NCBI GenBank assembly: GCA_007570785.1
Contig: ML664199.1
Location: forward strand, 22,426,748-22,490,747
Length of the DNA: 64,000 nucleotides
Origin: Antilocapra americana
Taxonomy: Eukaryota; Chordata; Mammalia; Artiodactyla; Antilocapridae
Reading direction: 5' to 3'
The notes under the pieces were generated by a model. It was not told where the DNA came from, made no database searches, and worked only from the letters and a program-made list of their open reading frames with translations. The position numbers and the translations under genes are program-made. This document shows, one piece after another, positions 47,651 to 58,845 of the stretch (position 1 is the stretch's first letter; each line of letters opens with the position of its first letter).

Positions 47651-47942
47651 GGCATTGTCTCATGTTCACAGGAGGGGCAGTTTTGTGTAGGAAGTCCATA
47701 TGAAAAGCAGAAGCACATGATACAGCAAAGATTCATGGTGAAGTATATACAAGGTACAGTGTGGCTATAGCTATTTTTTCCCTCTATCCTTCATTAGTGC
47801 ATCTGATTTCCAAGAGAAACAGTTCATTGCAATTTGATAATGGTAGGGCCACCTATCTTCTCATCCCTTGATCAAATTATAATTTGTCATACTGTAGGTG
47901 AATTTTATTTATGTTTCACAATTTAAAGCTGATAACATGTGT

Positions 47943-48599
47943 CAGTTCATTTCAGTTCAGTTGCTCAGTCATGTCCGACTCTTTGCGACCCCATGAACTG
48001 CAGCACGCCAGGACTCCCTATCCATCACCAACTCTCGAAATCCATCCAAACCCATGTCCATTGAGTTGGTGATGCCATCCAACCATCTCATCCTCTGTTG
48101 TCCCCTTCTTCTCCTGCCTTTGATCTTTCCCAGCATCTGAGTCTTTTCAAATGAGTCAGTTCTTCCCATCAGGTGGCCAAAGTATTGGAGTTTCCACTTC
48201 AACATCAGTCCTTCCAATGAACATCCAGGACTGATCCCCTTTAGGATGGACTGGTTAGATCTTCTTGCAGTCCAAGGACTCTCAATAGTCTTCTCCAACA
48301 CCACAGTTCAAAAGCATCAATTCTTCGACGCTCAGCTTTCTTTATAGTCCAACTCTCACATCCATACACGACCACTGGGAAAACCATAGACTAGATGGAC
48401 CTTTGTTGACAAAGTAATGTCTCCGCTTTTTAATATGCTGTCTAGGTTGGTCATAACTTTTCTCCCAAGGAGTAAGCGTCTTTTAATTTTGTGGCTGCAA
48501 TCACCATCTGCAGTGATTTTGGAGCCCAGAAAAATAAAGTCAGCCACTGTTTCCACTGTTTCCCCATTTATTTGCCATGAAGTGGAGGGACAGGATGCC
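47943..48599 (-). mobile_element. BovB LINE, 3' fragment with target-site duplication
   Basis: The reverse complement of the BovB 3' end ('cagttgctcagtcatgtccg') runs to 'gtggagggacaggatgcc' in ORF2. The duplication 'taacatgtgt' is exact at 47933-47942 and 48600-48609. About 657 bases, 5'-truncated. Frames of 111 and 66 codons are remains of the ORF2 C-terminal region. The least diverged BovB piece here by eye. Confidence 0.96.
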
Positions 48600-48609
48600 T
48601 AACATGTGT

Positions 48610-49149
48610 ACTTGACCTTAATTCTTATGGTTTCAAATTCTCTCCCTTTGGGAAGGTAGGAGGAAAGAAAATGTATCTTGAAATACATTATTTTAAGAGA
48701 GTAAAATCTTTCAGGAAGGTTTTTTGGGGGAAGGCTCTCTATTGTTTGATTTCAACAGTTCAGATATACAAAAAACAAGTGGCATAAAATTTGCATGAGC
48801 CTAACTGGGACATTGTTATCATATCTGTTCAATGCCAAGCCCCTGAGGGAAATAATATTTATATTTTAGTAAGTCTGGACAAAAGTTTAAAGGGTTCTGT
48901 TCTCTCAAACCAGACGACAATATGTGGGTTAAATATTTGGTTCAGATTCAACCTCTGACTTCATCCTGACTTCATCCTGAGCAGGTGAGGTCTGCTCTTG
49001 AGACAATGACATTCTCTTGAAGCTGTTACTAGAATATTCAACAGAAATTCCCCAAGGAGGGGCAGTATTACTCCAACAGGAATCCTGTGGGATTTTTCAT
49101 GACCTAGAACAATAGTAATTGCTGTTGACAGATAGAAGTAACTAGAATG
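48610..49149. other. No gene; tandem 11-mer at about 48957-48978
   Basis: Single-copy-looking. 'tgacttcatcc' occurs twice in tandem near 48957-48978. Otherwise nothing recognised. Confidence 0.4.
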
Positions 49150-49265
49150 ATAGGGCAGGTGCTAGATTATTGGATGCAGAGTGCTGTGTATTCTTCTGTT
49201 GTTGAATGTAGTGTTCTATAAAGGTCAATTATGTCAAATTCGTTGATGTCAGGTTAGCATTGTTT

Positions 49266-49459
49266 GGGCTTTCCTTGTGGTTCAACTGGTTAAGACTCTG
49301 ACTGCAATGTGGGAGACCTGGGTTCAATACGTGGGTTGGGAAGATCCCCTGAAAAGGGAAAGGCTATCCACTCCAGTATTTTGGTCTGGAGAATTACATG
49401 GAATGTATAGTCAATGGAGTGGCAAAGAGTGGGACATGACTGAGAGACTTTTACTTTCT
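49266..49459 (+). repeat. Bov-tA SINE with exact target-site duplication
   Basis: Head 'gggctttccttgtggttca', B-box region 'gggttcaatacgtggg', Bov-A body to 'gacatgactgagagac'. The duplication 'tagcattgttt' is exact at 49255-49265 and 49460-49470. Inserted in antisense L1M. Confidence 0.95.
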
Positions 49460-49498
49460 TAGCATTGTTTAGTTCTTCTATATTCATATTGGCTTTTC

Positions 49499-49511
49499 TA
49501 TATACATATAC

Positions 49512-49543
<32 letters not shown>
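49499..49543 (+). repeat. (TACA)n(TA)n microsatellite
   Basis: TACA units followed by about nine TA units. Lies within the L1M. Confidence 0.92.
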
Positions 49544-49701
49544 GTTCTATTATTAAGAGGAGGTGCTAAAAATCTCTGATAGTCACTCTATGTTTTTTTC
49601 TCCTAGCAGTTCTATCAATTTTTTGCTTCATGTTTGGAAGCTGTTATGTTTACAATATTAGGTGCATAAATGTTTAAGATTATTAAGTCCTGTAGATGAG
49701 A

Positions 49702-49923
49702 TGTGTGCTAAGTCACTTCAGTCATGTCCGACTCTTTGTGACCCCAAAGACTGTATCCCACCAGGCTCCTCTGTCCATGGGATTCTCCAGGCAAGAATAC
49801 TGGAGTGGGTTTCCATGCCCTCCTGCAGGTGATCTTCCCAATGCAGGATAGATCCTGGGTCTTTCATACCTCCTGTATTTGCAGGCGGGTTCTTTACCAC
49901 TAGCGCCACCTGGGAAGCCCCAC
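49702..49923 (-). repeat. Bov-tA SINE
   Basis: Antisense copy from 'gtcatgtccgactctttgtg' to the head 'cgccacctgggaagcccc'. The flanking 8-base duplication 'agatgaga' is at 49694-49701 and 49924-49931. Second SINE in the same L1M. A 98-codon minus-strand frame here is translated SINE. Confidence 0.94.
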
Positions 49924-50430
49924 AGATGAGAAGACTGCTTTACTAAATGAGCCTCAGTATCCCTAATAATATTCTTTGATCTGAAATCTAATCTTTCTAA
50001 TATTAGTAAGCCACACAAGCTCTCTTTAGATTATTTTTAATATGATTTATCTTTTCCATCAATTTACTTATATTTATGTCTTGCTATTTAAAGGAGGTTT
50101 GGTTTCTTGTAAAAAGCACAGAGCGGACCTTACTTTTTTTACCCACTATGTCCAGTGCTATAACCATTTATATTTAATGTATTTTTTGATAACAGTTGAG
50201 TTTAAGTCCACCATCTAGCTATTCATTTTATATCTGAATTATCTGCTTTTCTTCCCTCTTTACTTTTTTTTCTCTCTTCTATGAATGAAGTATTTCTATG
50301 ATTCCATTATATCTCTGTTGTGATCACTATGAACACATCTTTGTTTGGTTATTTTAATGGCTGCCCAGCCTACCAACATGACCATTTTGATTAATTTAAT
50401 TATTCAAGTTTTTTAAAAGCCCAGCTATTT

Positions 50431-51386
50431 AATCAGCAGACAAAAGGAAATGCTGAACTGAGATCTATGTCTACTGAAAATATTTCATCCATATATCTAT
50501 TCAAATAAATGTAAATGCTATTAAATTCTACTTGAGACCAAGTTGCCCCAAGCAAAGAACAGTTAGTGAGTTTGAGATGGGATGAAGAAGATGAGTGAAG
50601 AAAATGTAACTATCAATTAAGAAGTAAGAGATCTACTATGTGTGCAGCACAGAACCTTGACCACAGTTCTATTTGGTAATTGTTATCTAGTTTTACATAT
50701 GTATAGATAGGATTTAGATGAAAAAATTACTACACAGGTTGACAAAGTAACACAAACAACAAAAGAGGAGAAGGTTCTAGAAGCCAGATTTATCTGGCCT
50801 AAAGCCCACATACAAACTCTAGTTCAAATGACCTCCAGATCCAGACAACCATCAGAAATGATGTCCCCATCATCTAATATTGTATCTGCCTATCATAAAA
50901 TTAGTGCTCAATAAGTATTGATGGAATGAATGGATAAGGTAGAGATGTGATAACAAAGATAGATTCACATACTGCCTACTTCATGAGGGTGTCTTGAAGA
51001 TCCTAAAGATATCCAATCAGAGTTATCTCTTTTTACAAAATGCTGTCCCACCTCCGCAACCTCCCTCCCCTCCTTGGCACACCACACTTTTTTTTTTTTT
51101 AAAGCAGATACTTAAAATTTTTCCTTTCCCTAGAAGAAAACTTCTGTATTTCTAATCTACAGAGGAGCCAATAAGGACTTTTTTCTCCAAGACAGGGATG
51201 GGTTCCACTAATAGTGTCTTAGTCGAAACAAAGAGCAACTTTTCAAAGGTTAGAGATTAGCTCTATATATAAGCACATTAAAGGCATCTATAGCCATATT
51301 CTGGTCCTGATCTTATACCATCTGAAACAGAAGAACCATAGATGGGGAATGGTTTTAGTCCAGGCTTAAACTCAGTAATACTTTTT
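50431..51386. other. No gene; short L2-like end at about 50885-50930
   Basis: Mostly unassigned. 'tgctcaataagtattgatgg' and 'aatgaatgg' at 50885-50930 look like a sense L2 3' terminus. A T-run lies at about 51089-51101. Confidence 0.45.
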
Positions 51387-51592
51387 AAGTTTTTTTATTT
51401 TAACTGGAGTATAATTGCTTTACAACATTGTGTTGGTTTCTGCCTTAAAACAACATGAAACAGCCATAAATATACACATATCCCCTCCTTCCTGAGCCTC
51501 CCTGCTGACCCCTATCCCACCCCTCTAGGTCATTACAGAACACCAGGCTGAGCTCCCTGTGCTATATAATAATTTTCCACTAGCTACCTATG
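51387..51592 (-). mobile_element. Ruminant L1 3' end (antisense)
   Basis: 'actggagtataattgcttta', 'caacattgtgttggtttctg', 'cagccataaatatacacata', 'acccctctaggtcattacag', 'caggctgagctccctgtgct'. This is a well known artiodactyl L1 3' UTR block. Strongly 5'-truncated. Confidence 0.85.
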
Positions 51593-51845
51593 TAGCACTG
51601 CTTGATAAGGAGGCAGAGCTAACTTAATCAGGATTAAAGTTCTATCTTCAAACCACTTTAGGATTGATTTTTAAAAGGTGATGTGAATTTTCATGGGAAC
51701 TAATAGAGTCACCAAAGACATTCCCCAATATTGCCATAGAGCCTGCAAAAAGATCCCTGAGAGAGCATAAGAGGTAAAGACGGGATCTAGTCTTGCTCCA
51801 GCGATAGGATTTCAGGTCTTCAAAATCAGGGTGTGAGCATAAATC
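51593..51845. other. No gene or repeat recognised
   Basis: Short single-copy-looking spacer between an L1 end and a SINE. Confidence 0.4.
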
Positions 51846-52034
51846 AAGTGAAAGTGAAAGTCGCTCAGCCGTGTCTGACTCTTTGTAACCCCGTGGACTG
51901 TAGCCCTTCTCCAGGCAAGAACACTGGAATGGGTGGCCATTTCCTTCTCCAGAGGATCTTCCTGACCCAGGGATCGAATCCAGGTCTCCTGCATTGTAGG
52001 CAGATTCTTTAGCATCTGAGCCACCAGGGATTAA
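51846..52034 (-). repeat. Bov-tA SINE, shortened body
   Basis: Antisense copy: 'gtgaaagtcgctcagccgtg', then 'gtggactgtagcccttctcc', which skips about 25 bases of the usual Bov-A body, then 'gggatcgaatccaggtctcc' and 'ctgagccaccaggga'. The internal deletion is the only oddity. Confidence 0.93.
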
Positions 52035-52976
52035 GTAGGATAAGTCAGGCTGTTGAAGCTGGCCCCTGTAACCCTGTGTCTCCTTTTCAGGCTCATGCCC
52101 CCATTCTTAAGATGAGACACCAGCTGTAATCCATGGTCTCAGAGAATCTATTCATGACACTGGTTTGTAGAGCCATCTCAAACTAGGATCTCAGTGCATA
52201 AAGATGACCCACCTGTCCAGTCAAGTGCTCCTCTTTGCCCCATATTATAGCTTGAAGACTTGGTGCTATAAAAAAAATTATTATTTTTAACAAAAAAGCA
52301 ATCATCTCCTACCTTTAAATAGTACTTTCAACTTACAAAATGCTTTCATTTCCATTATCCCATGGACACGGCCAAATAGACCCGATAGCAGGGCAAATAT
52401 AAAAAAAGCAAGAACTATTAAAAAAAGATAAAGCTACCTTGAGTACAAACACTGAAAATCCAAGAATAAAAGAAAATCGAAAACTAGAAACATAAACCTA
52501 TAACCACAGCCAAAAAGGAGAGAAACAAGTGGATCAAGAACCTACAGAGCAAAACAGCATACAAATTGGAGCAATCAATATGAATCATAAGAAAACCAAA
52601 GCTACAGATCAAAATTTAAACCACACCAGCCAATTCTCAAATAACTACTTACATCTCAGAATACAGGAACAATGTGACTTCTCTGAGACAAATCATTGAC
52701 ATTAATTACCTGCAAAGATATGGTGAACGCAGAGCCTCTGTTTTATTCAGGTAGCAAGATACTGTAAAAAGAAATCTTAACTCAAGCAGCATGTCCATTC
52801 TAGCATTGTTTTTCTAATTTTTTTCCAATTCTGACCCAGGTTCAAAATAGAGTCCAACTCAGCATACCCACTCTATTCCAGTTATCAGCAACACTTAACT
52901 AAAGCACACTGCTGAATCCAAATGTCTCTGAGCCTTGTCCCTTTAATAGTACAAGATGATTGCTATTTTATTAAAT
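52035..52976. other. A-rich unassigned stretch
   Basis: Plus strand A-rich around 52380-52620, reminiscent of L1 in composition, but I could not match blocks. No supported gene. Confidence 0.4.
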
Positions 52977-53050
52977 ATAATAGCCTTTTATAAGTATAGT
53001 AATATAAATATCATATAATAATAATATTATATATATAATATATATAGTAA
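52977..53050. repeat. AT-rich simple repeat
   Basis: TA/ATA-rich low-complexity tract. Confidence 0.85.
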
Positions 53051-53611
53051 CATTGACTATAACTCTGAGCCTTCTGGCTGGGATCAAGGGCAGAGGGGAG
53101 GATCCAGTTGGACTGCATCATCTTTATGAACTGGTTTTCAAAAATCAACAAGATGTTTGTCTTATATTAATAGCACACATTAGTATAATTGCTTGTAATG
53201 ATTATAAAGGAACAATGACTTTCTGTCCCTTACACCCATTCTGGCAGGGGTTTCTGAGGACCATCAACTCACAAAAATGTTCATTCTAGGACGCTTGGGC
53301 TCTCTATAATTCAAACCCAAAAGTCAAATTCAATTTGTTCCAATTAAAATGAGAGACAGCTCAGCCTGGAAAAAAGCCAGAAGTCAAGTTATTATATAAT
53401 GGTAGCATTATCCAGCTTGCATTTGATAAATTTAAACAGGCTGTCAGTCAGTAGTTGATTGGTACCCCCTCGGTACTCTAACAAAAGGATAGGATGATCC
53501 CTATTGGATTTATTGATATTTGTTCATGTGAACTTCTATAGTCTCCAAATGGTTGACCTTTGATGTTGATTAACTAGCTAGTTTGTTTGAATGGTATATA
53601 GCTTTAGAATT
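53051..53611. other. No gene or repeat recognised
   Basis: Single-copy-looking. A 78-codon frame at 53053-53289 has no domain. Confidence 0.4.
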
Positions 53612-53623
53612 GGGGTGATCTAT

Positions 53624-53938
53624 GAAGTGAGAGTGAAACTGCAAGTCGCTCAGTCATGTACAACTTTTTGCAACCCCTTGGACTATACAGTCCATGGAAT
53701 TCTCCAGGCCAGAATACTGGAGTGGGTAGCTTTCCCTTCTCCAGGGGCTCTTTCCAACCCAGGGATCGAACCCAGGTCTCCCACGTCTCAGGCAGATTCT
53801 TTACCAGCTGAGCCACAAGGGTAGCCCAAGAATACTGGAGTGGGGAGCCTATTCCTTCTCCAGGGGATCCTCCTGACCCAGGAATCGAACCAGGGTCTCC
53901 TGCATTGCAGGCAGACTCTTTACCAACTGAGCTATCAG
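53624..53938 (-). repeat. Bov-tA SINE with duplicated head unit
   Basis: Reading the minus strand, a tRNA-like head plus part of the Bov-A body (53829-53938) is followed by a second head and a complete body (53624-53828). The repeated module is ~115 bases ('agaatactggagtggg' twice on the plus strand). The 12-base duplication 'ggggtgatctat' flanks the whole block (53612-53623 and 53939-53950). A 137-codon minus frame here is translated SINE. Confidence 0.92.
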
Positions 53939-53964
53939 GGGGTGATCTATATTTGGATCTATAT

Positions 53965-54110
53965 TTTACTGCTGTGAAACTCAGTTCCCTCATTTGTAAA
54001 AAGTTCACCTCACACAACTATTATAAGGATTAAGTGAGATAATGCATTATAATGCATGTCAAACAACCATCTTAGTACCTGACATACACTGGGATCTAGG
54101 AAATGTTTCC
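53965..54110 (+). repeat. MIR SINE, ancient copy
   Basis: 'aaactcagttccctcatttg', 'taaaaagttcacctcacaca', 'ctattataaggattaagtga', 'gataatgcattataatgc', 'agtacctgacatacactggg' match the MIR 3' half. Confidence 0.78.
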
Positions 54111-54319
54111 TTTTAAGTTTTCTTCAAAAATCCAACCCTTGGCCAAAGGAAAAAAAAATCATCATCATCAGTTTGGCATGCCCTAGGTCTAAGTTATCAC
54201 CAATTATAAATGAGTGGAAAGCCAAAGAATGAAGTGTGTATAATTACATATACATCAGAGCATTTCTACAGCTTGTGTTTATAGATACATATTTGGATCT
54301 GTTTTGAATTCTCTATAAA

Positions 54320-54415
54320 ATTTGAGGCTCCTTAGAAGAGTTAACGATTTTACTTCTTTTGTAATTCCTTTGAAAACCTGGTGCACATTGTTCATAGCTA
54401 GCACTCAGTTAAGGT
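54320..54415 (+). repeat. L2 LINE 3' end, diverged
   Basis: 'ttgaggctccttagaagag', 'ttcttttgtaattcctttg', 'ctagcactcagttaagg' fit the sense L2 3' terminus weakly. Confidence 0.5.
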
Positions 54416-54605
54416 ATGGGGTGTATTTATAATACAATGAGTGCATACATGAAGAGGCATTTCACTGATCTGGAGTCACTGGGAAGTAAGCTACCAATGC
54501 TTGCAAATATTCCTGATAACTGAATTCTCCTGTATTATGAATATGCTTCAGATTGTTGAGTTTTAGATGAGCTATTTCTATCATTTTAGCATTTTCCCAC
54601 CTTTT

Positions 54606-57600
54606 TGTTATTGCTGTTCAGTCACTATACTGTGTTTGACTCTGCAGTCCCATGGACTGTAGCACGCCAGGTTTCCCTTTCCTTCACTATTTCCTTGAGT
54701 TTGCTCAGATTCATGTCTATTTAGTCAATAATGGTGTCTAACCATCACATCCTCTGCCACCCTCTTCTTATTCTGCCTACAATCTTTCCCAGCATCATGG
54801 TCTTTTCCAATGAGTTAGCATGTCATATCAGGTAGCCAAAGTATTGGAGCTTCATCAAAAGTCCTTGCAACGAACATTCAGGGTAGATTTCCTTTAGGAT
54901 TGACTAGTTTGACCTCCTTGCTGTCCAAGGGACAAGAGTCATCTCCAGCTCCAAAATTTGAAAGCATCAGTTCTTTGGTGTTCAGCCTTCTTTATGGTCC
55001 AGCTCTCACACTCATACATGAATACTGGAAATACTATAGCTTTGACCAGATGGACCTTTGTCTGTAAAATGACATCTCTGCTTTTTAATATTCTGTCTAG
55101 GTTTGTCAAAGCTTTTCTTCCAAGGAAGAAATAGCTTTTAATTTCATAGCTGCAGTCACCATTTGCAGAGAAGTTGGAGCCCAAGAAAAGAAAATCTGTC
55201 ACTATTTCCACTTTTTCGCCATCTATTCGCCATGAAGTGATGGGATCAGACGCAATGATCTTAGTTTTTTGAATGCTGAGTTTTAAGCCAGCTTTTTCTC
55301 TCTCCTCTTTCACCCTCAACAAGAGGCTATTTAGATCCTCTTCACTTTCTGCTATTAGAGTGGTATCATCTGCTTATCTGAGGCTGTGGATATTTCTCCC
55401 ATCAATCTTGATTCCAGCTTGTGATTCATCCATCTCAGCATTTTGCATGAAGTGCTCTGCCTACAAGTTAAATAATCATGATGACAATATACAGATTTGT
55501 CATATTCCTTTCCTGATTTTGAACTAGTCAGTTGTTCCATGTAAGGTTCTAACTGTTGCTTCTTGCCCCATCACATACAGGTTTCTCAGGAGATAGCTAA
55601 TGTGGCCTGGTACTGCCATCTCTTTAAGAATTTACCAGAGTTTGTTGTGATCCACAGAGTCAAAGGCTTTAGTGTAGTCAATGAAGAAGTAGTAGATGGT
55701 TTTCTGGAATTCTCTTGTTTTCTCCATGATCCAATGAATGTTGGCAATTTGATCACTGGTTCCTCTTCCTTTTATAAATCCAGTGTGTACTTTTGCAAGT
55801 TCTCAGTTCATATACTGCTAAAGCCCAGCTTCAAGGATTTTGAGCATTACCTAAATAGCATGTTAAATGAGCACAACTGTACAGTAGTTTGAACATTCTT
55901 TGGCATTGTCTTTCTTTGGGATTGGAATGAAAACTGACCTTTTCCAGTCTTGGAACCATTGCTGAGTTTTGCAAATTTGTTGACATATTGAGTGCAGCTC
56001 TTTCACAGCATCATCTTTTAGGATTTGAAATAGCACAGCTAGAATTCCATAACCTCCACTAGCTTTGTTTATCATAATGCTTCCTAAGGCCTGTTTAACT
56101 TCACACTCAAGGATGTCTGGCTCTAGGTGAAGGATCACACCATCATGGTTATTGGAGTCATTAAGATCTTTTTTATATATTTCTTCTGTGTATTCTTCCA
56201 TCTTTTCTTAATCTCCTCTGCTTCTGTTACATCCTTGTCATTTATGTCCTTTATTATGCCCATCTTTGCATGAAATGTTCCCTTGGTAATTCCAATTTTC
56301 TTGAAGAGATCTCTATTCTTTCTCACTTCTATACTATTTTTCCCCCTCTATTTCTTGCATTGCTCACTGAGGAAGGCTTTCTTATCTCTCCTTGTTATTT
56401 TCCAAAGCTCTGCACTCAATGGGTATATCTTTCCCTTTCTTTTTTGCCTTTTGCTTTTCTTCTTTTCTCAGCTATTTTCAAGGCCTCCTCAGACAAACAC
56501 TTTGCCTTCTTGCATTTCTTTTTCTTGGGATGGTTTTGCTCAACACCTCCTGTACAGTGTTATGAACCTTCATCCATAGTTCTTCAGGAACTCTGTCTAT
56601 CAGATCTTATCCCTCACATCTATTATTCACCTCCACTGTATAAACATAAGGGATTTGATTCAGGTCATACCTGAATGGTCTAGTGGTTTTCCCTACTTTC
56701 TTCAATTTAAGCCTGAATTTTGCAATAAGGATCTCATGATCAGAGCCACAGTCAGCTCTGGGTCTTGTTTTTGCTAACTGTATAGAGCCTCTCAAGCTTT
56801 GATTGCAAAGAATATAATCAATCTGATTTCTGTGTTGACCATCTGGTGATGTCCATGTATAGAGTCATCTCTTGTGTTGTTGGAAGAGAGTATTTACTAT
56901 GACCAATGTGTTCTCTTCGCAAAATTCTGTTAGCCTTTGCCCTACTTTCTTTTATACTCCAAGGCCAAACTTGCATGTTACTCCAGGTATCTCTTGACTT
57001 TCTACTTTTACATTCAAATACCCTATGATGAAAAGAACGTCTTTTTTTTTTTTTTTTTTTTTTGGTGTTAGTTCTAGAAGTTCCTGTAGGTCTTCATAGA
57101 ACATTCAGCTTCTTTGGCATTAGTATTTGGGCCATAGACTTGGATTACTGTGATGTTGAATGGTTTGACTTGGAAATGAAATGAGATCATACTGTTGCTT
57201 TTGAGATTGCACCCAAGTACTGCATTTTGGACTCTTATTGACTATGAGGACTACTCCATTTCTTCTAAGGGATTCTTGTCCACAGTAGTAGATATAATGG
57301 TCATCAGAATTAAATTCACCTGTTCTAGTCCATTTTAGTTCACTGATTCCTAAAATAGAGATGTTTACTCTTGCCATCTCCTGCTTAACTACACCCAATT
57401 TATCTTGATTCATGGACCTAACATTCCAGGTTCCTCTGCAGTAATGATTTTTATAGCACTGGACTTTACTTTCACCACCAGGCACATCCACAACTGTGCG
57501 TCATTTCCACTTTGGTCCAGCCCCTTCATTCTTTCTTGAGCTATTTCTCTGCTCTTCCCCAGTAGAATATTGGACACCTACTGATTTGGAGGGCTCATCT

Positions 57601-57921
57601 TCCAGTGTCTTATCTTCTTGCCTTTCATACTATTCACGGAGTTCTCAAGGACAGGACACTGAAGTGGTTTTCCATTCCACTCTCCAGTGGACCATATTTT
57701 GTCAGAACTCTCCACTATGACCTATCCATCTTGTGTGGTCCTGCACAGCATGGCTCATAGCTTCATGGAGTTACACAAAGCTGTGATCCACGTGATCATT
57801 TTGGTTAGCTTTCTGTGATTGTGATTTTCATTCTGGAGGCTGTGGAATTATAGTTCTTGCTTCATCTGTCTGCCCTCTGATGGATGAGGATAAGAGGCTT
57901 GTGCAAGCTTCCTACCATTTT
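54606..57921 (-). mobile_element. BovB LINE, near full length, inactive
   Basis: About 3.3 kb in antisense, 3' end at 54606 ('attgctgttcagtcac'). On the minus strand the 5' side has an AP-endonuclease-like segment (57120-57491: 'GTWNVRSMNQ', 'ILGISELKW', 'DHYIYYCGQESLRRNG'), then RT (55863-56201 with 'FQDWKRSVFIPIPKK'), then the C-terminal region (54939-55322). The RT box is damaged: TAA at 55374-55376 replaces the Tyr codon of Y-A-D-D. A T-run near 57043-57063 breaks the frame again. The extreme 5' end is probably missing. Confidence 0.94.
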
Positions 57922-58299
57922 ATGCATTTCCCCATGTTTTTATACCAAGTTTATTAGATGTATCCTGATTTGTTTGGTTGCTCAGAAATGAAAATTTCAT
58001 GTTATAAGATTCACCTATAGTGTATCTATGCATCTGAATAGCTATGAATGCTGGAAATGGAGAATTTTTGCACAATGCCCCATCTTCCAAACAGCAGCCA
58101 TGAGCCAGTTCTTTGTATTCATAGGACATATATTTCACATATTTTTAATATGCTATGTATTATATTTACATATTTAATTATATACTTTTAACATATTTAA
58201 CTTACTATTTTATTATACAATAATTTCTATAAATATAAACACATATGCTTTATTTATATATTTGATATGTTGTACATTTTATTATTGATTATATTTTAA
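57922..58299. other. No gene; AT-rich after 58140
   Basis: No repeat recognised in the first half; the second half is AT-rich low complexity. Confidence 0.45.
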
Positions 58300-58321
58300 T
58301 TTTACTTATATTATATTTTAT

Positions 58322-58540
58322 TGTGGCTTCCCTGGTGTCTCAGATGGTAAAGAATCTGCCTGCAATGTGGAAGATCCAGTTTTGATCCCTGGGTCAGGAA
58401 GATCCCCTGGAGAAGAGAATCGTTACTCACTCCAGTATTCTTGCCTAGAGAATTTTCATGGACAGAGGAGCCTGGTGAGCTACACTCTATGGAGTTACAA
58501 AGTGTCAGACACAACTGAGTGACTCACACAGGTTTTAACT
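58322..58540 (+). repeat. Bov-tA SINE
   Basis: Head 'gtggcttccctggtgtctc', body 'gaatcgttactcactccag', 'gtcagacacaactgagtg'. Flanks 'ttttacttatattatatttt' (from 58300) and 'ttttatttatattatatctt' (from 58541) form a ~22-base duplication with two mismatches in AT-rich DNA. Confidence 0.94.
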
Positions 58541-58579
58541 TTTATTTATATTATATCTTATATACTTTATGAATAAAGT

Positions 58580-58797
58580 CAGGCTTCCCTGGTAACTCAG
58601 ATGGTAAAGAATCCACCTGCAATGCGGGAGACATAGGTTCAATCCCTGGCTTGGGAAGATCCCCCAGAGGAGGGCATGGCAACCCACTTCAGTATTCTTG
58701 CCTAGAGAATCCCCATGGACAGAGGAGCCCAGTGGGCTACTGTCCATGGAGCTGCAAAGAGTTGGACATGACTGAGTGACTAAGCACAGCACAGCAC
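58580..58797 (+). repeat. Bov-tA SINE
   Basis: Head 'caggcttccctggtaactc', B-box region 'aggttcaatccctgg', body to 'gacatgactgagtgac' and a 'cacagcacagcac' tail. Duplication 'atgaataaagt' (58569-58579) against 'atgaacaaagt' (58798-58808), one mismatch. Same strand as the copy 40 bases to the left, but each has its own duplication. Confidence 0.95.
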
Positions 58798-58823
58798 ATG
58801 AACAAAGTTACTTGTTATATATT

Positions 58824-58845
58824 AGATAGATAGATAGATAGATAT
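58824..58845 (+). repeat. (GATA)n microsatellite
   Basis: Five GATA units. Confidence 0.95.

Larger units (their letters stand above)
49150..50430 (-). mobile_element. L1M LINE (antisense), split by two SINEs
   Basis: Antisense ORF2 text: 'gtgtattcttctgttgttga', 'gtgttctataaaggtcaatt', 'gcttcatgtttggaagctg', 'ttaggtgcataaatgttta', 'ctgaaatctaatctttct', 'ggtttcttgtaaaaagcaca'. The element is cut by a sense Bov-tA (49266-49459) and an antisense Bov-tA (49702-49923) but reads across both. Confidence 0.82.

Noticed and set aside
53604..54017. 137-codon minus-strand frame
   Set aside because: Translated double-headed Bov-tA plus flank; no independent coding evidence.
56270..56674. 134- and 98-codon plus-strand frames over BovB
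   Set aside because: They run opposite to the BovB coding strand and are shadows of decayed ORF2.
58300..58808. Possible tandem duplication of a SINE
   Set aside because: Each copy has its own flanking duplication, so they are independent insertions.
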